Source: Megamerina dolium
Lineage: Eukaryota > Arthropoda > Insecta > Diptera > Megamerinidae
Assembly (NCBI GenBank): GCA_963854835.1
Contig: OY978525.1
Span: 110,931,417-110,995,416, forward strand
DNA length: 64,000 nt
Direction: 5' to 3'
Shown: positions 58,130-64,000 of the stretch, in pieces
Numbering within the stretch: position 1 is the first letter of the stretch
How the letters are laid out: each line of letters begins with the position of its first letter
Notes under the pieces: model-generated
Told to the model about the DNA's origin: nothing
Seen by the model: the letters and a program-made list of their open reading frames with translations, nothing else
The model's database searches: none
Program-made: the position numbers and the translations under genes

Positions 58130-58690
58130 ATAGTTAGAATGATCCGATTTAGATCAAATATGTACCGTTTTGTTCCATAACTTGTTGCCATTTTGAAGGT
58201 AATTTCATAATGCCACTCTCATAGAAACCCTCGTTCCTATTGGCAAAAACCATGGACAGTCGATTTTCACAAGCTTCTCTTGAGGCGAATTTTTCACCAG
58301 CAAAATCATTCGCCATAAACAGGAACAGGTAGTAATCATTTGGTGCCAGATCTGGATTATAAGGTGGATGCATGAGAACCTCCCAACCAAGCTCCCGGAG
58401 CATCTGGCAAGTCACTATCGATGGGTGTGTGTCCTGGCGTTGTCCTGATGAAACACTATTGCTTTCCTATTGGCCAAAGCTGGCCGCTTCTGGGTGATCG
58501 CTCCCTTTAGACGGTCCAATTGTTGACAGTACAGGTCCGAATTAACAGTTTGGCCATAGGGGAGCAGCTCATAGTAGATGATTCCCTGCCAATCCCACCA
58601 AACACATAGCAAAACCTTAATGACCGTCAATCCTGGCTTGGAATAAATCGCTTTTCGGTTGTAATGGACACTTAAGTAAGTCACTATTTG
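58130..58690 (-). pseudogene. mariner catalytic half, well preserved
   Basis: Minus-strand irritans-type mariner. Reading from 58684: YNRKAIYSKPGLTVIKVLLC, WWDWQGIIYYELLPYGQTVN, YCQQLDRLKGAI, IVFHQDNARTHT (second Asp). A frameshift near 58415 precedes ELGWEVLMHPPYNPDLAPND (third Asp), GIMKLPSKWQQVMEQNGTYL and the stop at about 58149. The HTH half is missing at the 58690 side. It is among the least decayed mariner copies here, and resembles the copy at 770-1665. Confidence 0.85.
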
Positions 58691-60339
58691 TCAAATGGAT
58701 CATGTGGCCGCACTTCTTTAAAAATCAAATAGACGAAGTTGTCTCCCCACTATATGAGATTATTTTCTTTATTCAAAAATGCCTAGAAGACATGTCTATC
58801 GAATTAGCACAACTTTTTCAATTATTTGGATAAAATTTATATGTTTTTTTCTTCAAATTTAACCTCAAAAAAAAAAATCCCTATACAGTAAGTATGTGAA
58901 TATGGCACAAACAAAATAAAACAACAATTAATCTAAATATGATACTCACCCACTCATATGGTCATATCGCTGAATAATTTCATGTCATGTAGAATCCGAC
59001 ATACTCGAAATCATATGTACATACTTAAACATTGGTATTCCTCAACAAATTAACAAATTAATTAAAACAATTAACGTCACATAATATTACAAATATGCCA
59101 CGAGTCATCCAGAGAAAATAAAAAAAAAAAAAACTCGAAAATTTACAATATTATACTCAAGTTTGTGACATAATTCGGCATAAATATAATTTAATCAACG
59201 ATCAACGTGATCAATTCAAGGTAAGTCATAATGTGCATAACAATGAGCCACATTGTATACACCACCGTGAAGCAACGGCACAGAGCAGAGACACTGGCAC
59301 AGAGATATCGAAAAATTGGGTCGCAAATGCACCTACCGCATACTTAGACACATACACATACACGTACATCAGTAAGGGTATGAAGGTACATACGTACTAT
59401 CTACATTTTAACAAGCCAATCACAGACTACATGTGTGTATGTATGTATGTATGCATGTACGGATGAGTGTATGAACGTTTACAACTTTAAAATACACACT
59501 ACTATGTACACGAAGTATATACAAATCACGTCCTTACAATCAAAATGACATTAAGACAGGATGTAAGCAAATTTACCGCCACAACAACAACAACAACAGT
59601 AACAACAGTAACAACAGTAACAAGTAGAGTAGAATCATGTCACTGCTGCCATCGGCTAGGCCGGAAAGATATGAAAAAATCATATGACCAAATTAACAAC
59701 AACAACAACCGAAATTAAGGAAAAGGTCGAAATCAGAGAAAAATAAGAATTTAATCAATGTCTGAGTCATAAACTCATTAAAAAAATATATCTTACACAT
59801 ACATAAATACAATGGAAGACAACTCGATCACCACCCGCTCTGATGCCAAAGACATTTTATCATCACAATGCAGTACGAAGATGAGAACATAATACAGAAC
59901 GAGGCAACATGTCACCATCATACAGCGCAACGAAGATATGTTATGTATTTTCCTGGCATGAGTGCTGCACCTCTGAGTGCGTGTTAAATGGTACATCTCT
60001 CATATCTCTCACAGAACACCACTGAGTACCCACTTACCATTGTGGATTTCGACTTCGATTTTCACTTTAATCATTATTCAGGCGTATTATCGATACAATT
60101 CTCCTTATATATACTGTTGCTGTTGTTGTTGTTGTTGTTGTTGTTGACATTTCTTTCCTGCTGTTGCTGTTGCTGTTGCTTATCAAGGTAAGAATTTTTG
60201 GGTAAAAAAAACTGTTTCACTGTTTCTTCCTTGATAATTTTGGTTTCTCTTGAACGAGTATTGTGGTATACATACATATCTATGTACATTAGGGTAGATC
60301 AAAATTTATTTTCTCAAGAAATCATAAATTTAAAATATA
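58691..60339. other. Intergenic with microsatellites
   Basis: No gene recognised. Simple repeats include a 9-bp unit (AACAACAGT) near 59595-59625, (CAA)n near 59695-59708, (TGTA)n near 59433-59450, (TTG)n at 60115-60146 and (CTGTTG)n near 60158-60178. The latter give a poly-Leu/poly-Cys frame that is not called. Confidence 0.5.
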
Positions 60340-61706
60340 CAGGGTGGCTGATGAATATTGCTACATTAAGAAACTCGAATAACTTTTTCCTTAAATTCAT
60401 TTAATTCACTTTTTCTTTTTTTTTTTTTTATTATGCATAGGTTAATTAGTTTTAAAAATAATTGAGTTTAAATGGCCTCCACGCTCAGTGACGCATGTGC
60501 GGGATCTTATCAAAAACTTATTCATTGCTGTCTGGCGGGTTGTAGTAGGAATTACCTCAATTATTGTTCGAATGGATTGCTTGAAATCATTCAAATTTGT
60601 TGGTTTGGTTTTGTTCCAAACCTTCCTATTTGGAATATTCCCACAAGAAGAAATCAGGTGGACTCAGGTCAGGAGACCTTGGGGTCCAACGGAAGCTGGA
60701 ATTTCTTGAAATCAGCTTATTGGGGAATTTTCGCTGGCGTAGTTCTGGAAAGGAAAGCTCTTTCAACATCTTTAAGTAACGGTCTCCATTGAACGTAACA
60801 GTAATGCCGTTTTCTTCGCACCTTGATGAAACCCACACACCACACTGTGACGCGAAGTGGATGTAATTCCGTCTCATGGAGCATCTGTGGATTAGAATCA
60901 CTCCACATCCGACAAATTTGTTTGTTAACATTGCCGTTCAAAACAAAATGAGTCTCATCCGACATGCAAAATGCAGTTCAAAATGTTTTCGTAATCTTCC
61001 GCCATTTGGAGGAACTTCACGCAAAATTCCAAGCGAATTGGCAAGTCTACTGTGTTCAGTTCGCTTCAGTTAGTTGAATTTTATACGGGAATAAGTTTAA
61101 ATCTTTGGCTAAAGTGCGCCTTTGGTCTTACTTGATAGCGTTTTTTCCAAGGACCCCGAATTCGATATTTTTAATTGGGGCCGGCCACTAGAGGGCGCCA
61201 AACTTTTAATTCCCAATCATAAAAGTGTCCATAACTTCCGTATAAGTAGACTTTCTTTAAATTTTTAAAATTAAAGTGAAGAGCCCGATATGGTTCATTG
61301 AGTTTTAAGCAGGGGCAGATAAACTCCTTGTCGAAATTGTAGGATTAGCTTATATAGCAGCAGCTACAGCAGCTATTGTTTCCTGCGTCTGAACTGAGGG
61401 TTCCCGATGATAAAATCTTCTTGCTATTGTCCCAAGGTCAGCAAAATTATTCACGAACCTCATTATAGTCCATCTGCTAGGAGGAGTGCCGCCAAACGTG
61501 CGCCTATATTCTCTTCGGACGGAAACTACGGACTCCAATGCGAGATAGCGGCACATAACCCAAATTATCGTTTCATTATCTCAATCTTCCATTTTCGTTA
61601 AATTTAAAGATGGATCTATTAAATAAAGAAAACATGAAACAGATATGTTACATAGGATAAAGGTGGTTACGTCTTCTTTTGGTAGCAGCTTTCGTCAGCC
61701 ACCCTG
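60340..61706 (-). mobile_element. DUF4817-type transposon, nearly complete
   Basis: 1,367-bp element with ends CAGGGTGGCTGATGAATATT and the complement of TTTCGTCAGCCACCCTG. TA flanks both ends (60338-60339 and 61707-61708). The minus-strand transposase starts near 61556 with SVVSVRREYRRTFGGTPPSR and TIMRFVNNFADLGTI, the DUF4817-type HTH. After a gap it continues MSDETHFVLNGNVNKQICRM (first Asp, near 60965-60905), RVTVWC, GITVTFNGDRY near 60810, and WTPRSPDLSPPDFFLWEYSK near 60685-60626 (third residue). The segment with the second Asp is missing or frameshifted. It is non-autonomous. Confidence 0.85.
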
Positions 61707-61708
61707 TA

Positions 61709-62254
61709 TGTCGATACAAAAAATAGTTAAACATATTTTTTGTGATTTTTCAGTTTTTATGATGTCTTAGACAAATGCACTTCGAACCGTTAGTAAATCC
61801 CTTTTTACTATGCGATTTTTCACAATTTTTTTTTTTCGCAGTAATAATTTAACCCACCCTTATGTATATATATACAATATTTTATTGATTCACATTTACT
61901 CGGTAATTCTTGAGGTTTACTTTTTCGTTTGCTGTTGTTATACAATTTAAGTAATTCATCTGACGCCTCGTCCATTTATTACATTACATTTCCAATACAA
62001 CGTACATATCACCACTACCTTTCTCACTCGCTCTCACTTGGATAGTTTGTTTTATTGTCTACCTTTGTGATAAGGTTTTAAGTTATGACCTTTTAAAATG
62101 TCCAAATGTGCTCACTGATATGGGAATGATTATTATAAAAGTAAAGTGAAGAACCAAATAAATTTTGAATCAAATACCAAAGTAAAATATTAAAAAAAAA
62201 AAGAGAGAAATTAAAATATTTTCGTTTTTGGCATTAATAGTTTACAATCATGGA
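61709..62254. other. Intergenic, no recognised gene
   Basis: AT-rich. Nothing was recognised. Confidence 0.4.
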
Positions 62255-63070
62255 ATGGGGCGACATCATAAATCGTATTGTTGTAGTTGACCTTCTAAAA
62301 TGAAACGTGGGAAAAGGCGATATCTTTCGGGACGTTGCAACCGCTTGAAATCACTCACAATATTTTGTATATTGCTGTGAAGTTGTTTGAGGATACTGGT
62401 GGAGTATGAGATTGTCAAAGATCTGGCCGTCCGTGCATTGTGAGAACTCCGAAAGCGATCAAAGCCGTGAAGAAACGAATCGACCGATAATCGCTGCGAA
62501 AACAGAAAATCTTGTCGCGGGAAATGCAAATTTCACAAAAATCCATGTCCATGAAGATTTGAGATTCAGCGCGTACAAGTGTCACACTGAACACCTGCTC
62601 ACGGCCGCATTGGAGAGAAAACGCAATCGAAAATTGAAAGCGTTACGCTCACAGACAAATTCTATTTACTGACGAGAAATTCTTCACCGTAGAGGAATCG
62701 TTCAATAAACAGAACGATCGTGTGTATGCTTGGTCATCCAAGCATACACTTATCCCGAGGATCCGAAGAGGCCTCTGCTCCAGCTCACAAATCAAAAACA
62801 ACTCAACGGTGGCTAAAAAACAACATTCAGGACTTCATATAACGCATGCTTGGCCAGCTGGCAATCCAGATCTCAACCCTTTCAATTAGAAGTTATGGTC
62901 CGTATTAGAGGGATCTACTTCACACCCAAATATTGAGTCCTTGAAGCGAGCCCTTGTCTATGCAGTGGACAATTTCCCCATACATTAAGTACGTTTCGCG
63001 ATCGATGAGTGTGCCCAGATCGCCTCAAGTCGTGCTGGAAGGTAAATGGAAATCATTTCGAATAAGTTCT
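62255..63070 (+). pseudogene. Tc1-like transposase relic
   Basis: Plus-strand relic. Near 62392-62435 the linker reads DTGGV then QRSGRPC, followed by RTPKAIKAVKKRID near 62446 and KQKILSREMQIS near 62500. LFTDEKFFTVEESFNKQNDR near 62664-62722 carries the first catalytic Asp. A deletion near 62780 then joins to TTQRWLKNNIQDFI. GNPDLNPFN near 62862-62888 is the third region, with the usual catalytic LDY changed to FN and followed by a stop. KLWSVLEGSTSH and NIESLKRALVYAVDNFP follow. At least four lesions are seen. Confidence 0.8.
62722..62749. repeat. perfect 12-bp hairpin
   Basis: GTGTATGCTTGG, loop TCAT, then CCAAGCATACAC, inside the Tc1-like relic just after FNKQNDR. The right arm is likely a local inverted copy made during decay. 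Confidence 0.8.
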
Positions 63071-64000
63071 TCTAAGATTTGTTGCCATTGAATAACCCAA
63101 TAAAAAGAAAAAAAAAGTTTTCAAAAATATTAATTCGTTTTCATTTGGTGTCGATTTTTCTGTGTAATAATATTTATGACTTGTTAGGTAAGGTAAGTAA
63201 ATATGTAATATCTTTTTATATAACTAAATGTCTTTATATAGTAAAAATAAAATTGCTTAAGGAGCAAATAGCACATATTTTTGTTTGAAGATGGTAGCTT
63301 TGGGATCAATTTATGTATGAAAACAACAGCATTTTTTTCGGCAATTTCTTAGTTGCCAAACCCAATAGCATCTATATTGATGTATTGATGCAGGCATTGA
63401 AAAGGACTTTCCTTCTAAAATTAATTGCTTGAATTATAATTGATTTTTTTTCTAATGAAATATATATTCAAGACTTACGACTATGCTTCATGAAAAATAT
63501 GCAACAATAATGCAAAAATTGCAATATTATTTTTCTATAGTTATATTATCCATAAAGAAAGTCTAGTACATAGATCACGTTATACATATTGTATAATTGC
63601 TACATAGAATGAAAAAAAAAAACGGAAAATTAATTGCATTGACATCAAAGGCAATTGCAAGGCATCATAAAATACCTGTTTCCCATCGATCTAATAAACC
63701 ATTGTAAATAAATTCTCATTTTACATATATATATATAAAAAGGATTATTGAATAGTATATTGGTTTGTAGTATTGGTGACTATATTTGTGAATACACATA
63801 TATATCTTTTCTTTATTATAACAACTTGAACTCTATGATATAACTATCACGGTATTATCAGAGACCACCATTGAGTTTATCAATGGTGAAAATCTCTCTT
63901 TCACTACATCTATGTGTGTGTGTGTTTGTAAAACATGCTATTACCTATACGTATAGCCAACAGTCAACTACTCGTTCTATTGGCATATTTCATTACTTGT
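63071..64000. other. Intergenic, no recognised gene
   Basis: AT-rich to the window end, with (TA)n near 63726-63737 and (GT)n near 63912-63926. Nothing was recognised. Confidence 0.4.

Overview
This is eukaryotic DNA from a higher fly, most likely a tephritid fruit fly. The call rests on strong AT richness, abundant (GTT)n, (GAT)n and (GTAT)n microsatellites, short phased introns, and a dipteran-type set of mobile elements (mariner relics, Tc1-like, Tigger-like, RTE-type and RNase-H-bearing LINEs, tRNA-derived SINEs, MITEs). The species is inferred, not proven.

Only one host gene can be built from the sequence: a four-exon, plus-strand gene (coding exons 20763-21043, 24806-24945, 25503-25611, 26020-26293) for a 267-codon cysteine-rich secreted protein with a signal peptide and a hydrophobic C-terminus. 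All splice phases agree. Codon 109 is an in-frame TGA, so the allele may be null, miscalled or read through. A TATA/Inr pair lies 1.7 kb upstream. Its first intron carries a (GGAC)n-bearing repeat, a SINE tail and a dead mariner.

The rest is a transposon graveyard. Region 0-7.7 kb: three mariner relics, three pieces of an RTE-type LINE, a SINE and a palindromic MITE candidate. 8.5-14.4 kb: Harbinger-type MITEs with TTA target duplications, a paired companion repeat, a second LINE family and a foldback element. 15.6-17.5 kb: mariner, SINE and decayed repeat. 19.0-26.3 kb: a TTAA-flanked element and the gene. 27-32.7 kb: an RNase-H LINE, an inverted-repeat-bracketed ORF relic, and a Tigger-like transposon with a SINE inside. 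36.8-41.7 kb: a 146-bp duplication, a LINE relic, and a six-unit tandem array that captured the SINE 3' tail. 44.4-51.9 kb: LINE tails, microsatellites, a mariner with a SINE inserted and a clean 10-bp target duplication, and a TA-flanked MITE. 54.3-63.1 kb: mariner relics, two elements with a DUF4817-type transposase, a GC-richer MITE and a Tc1-like relic.

Every transposase or reverse transcriptase seen is broken by stops, frameshifts or deletions. The strongest leads are the gene with its in-frame TGA, the tRNA-derived SINE family with two 3' tails, and the array built from one of those tails. No multi-gene system such as a defence locus was found.
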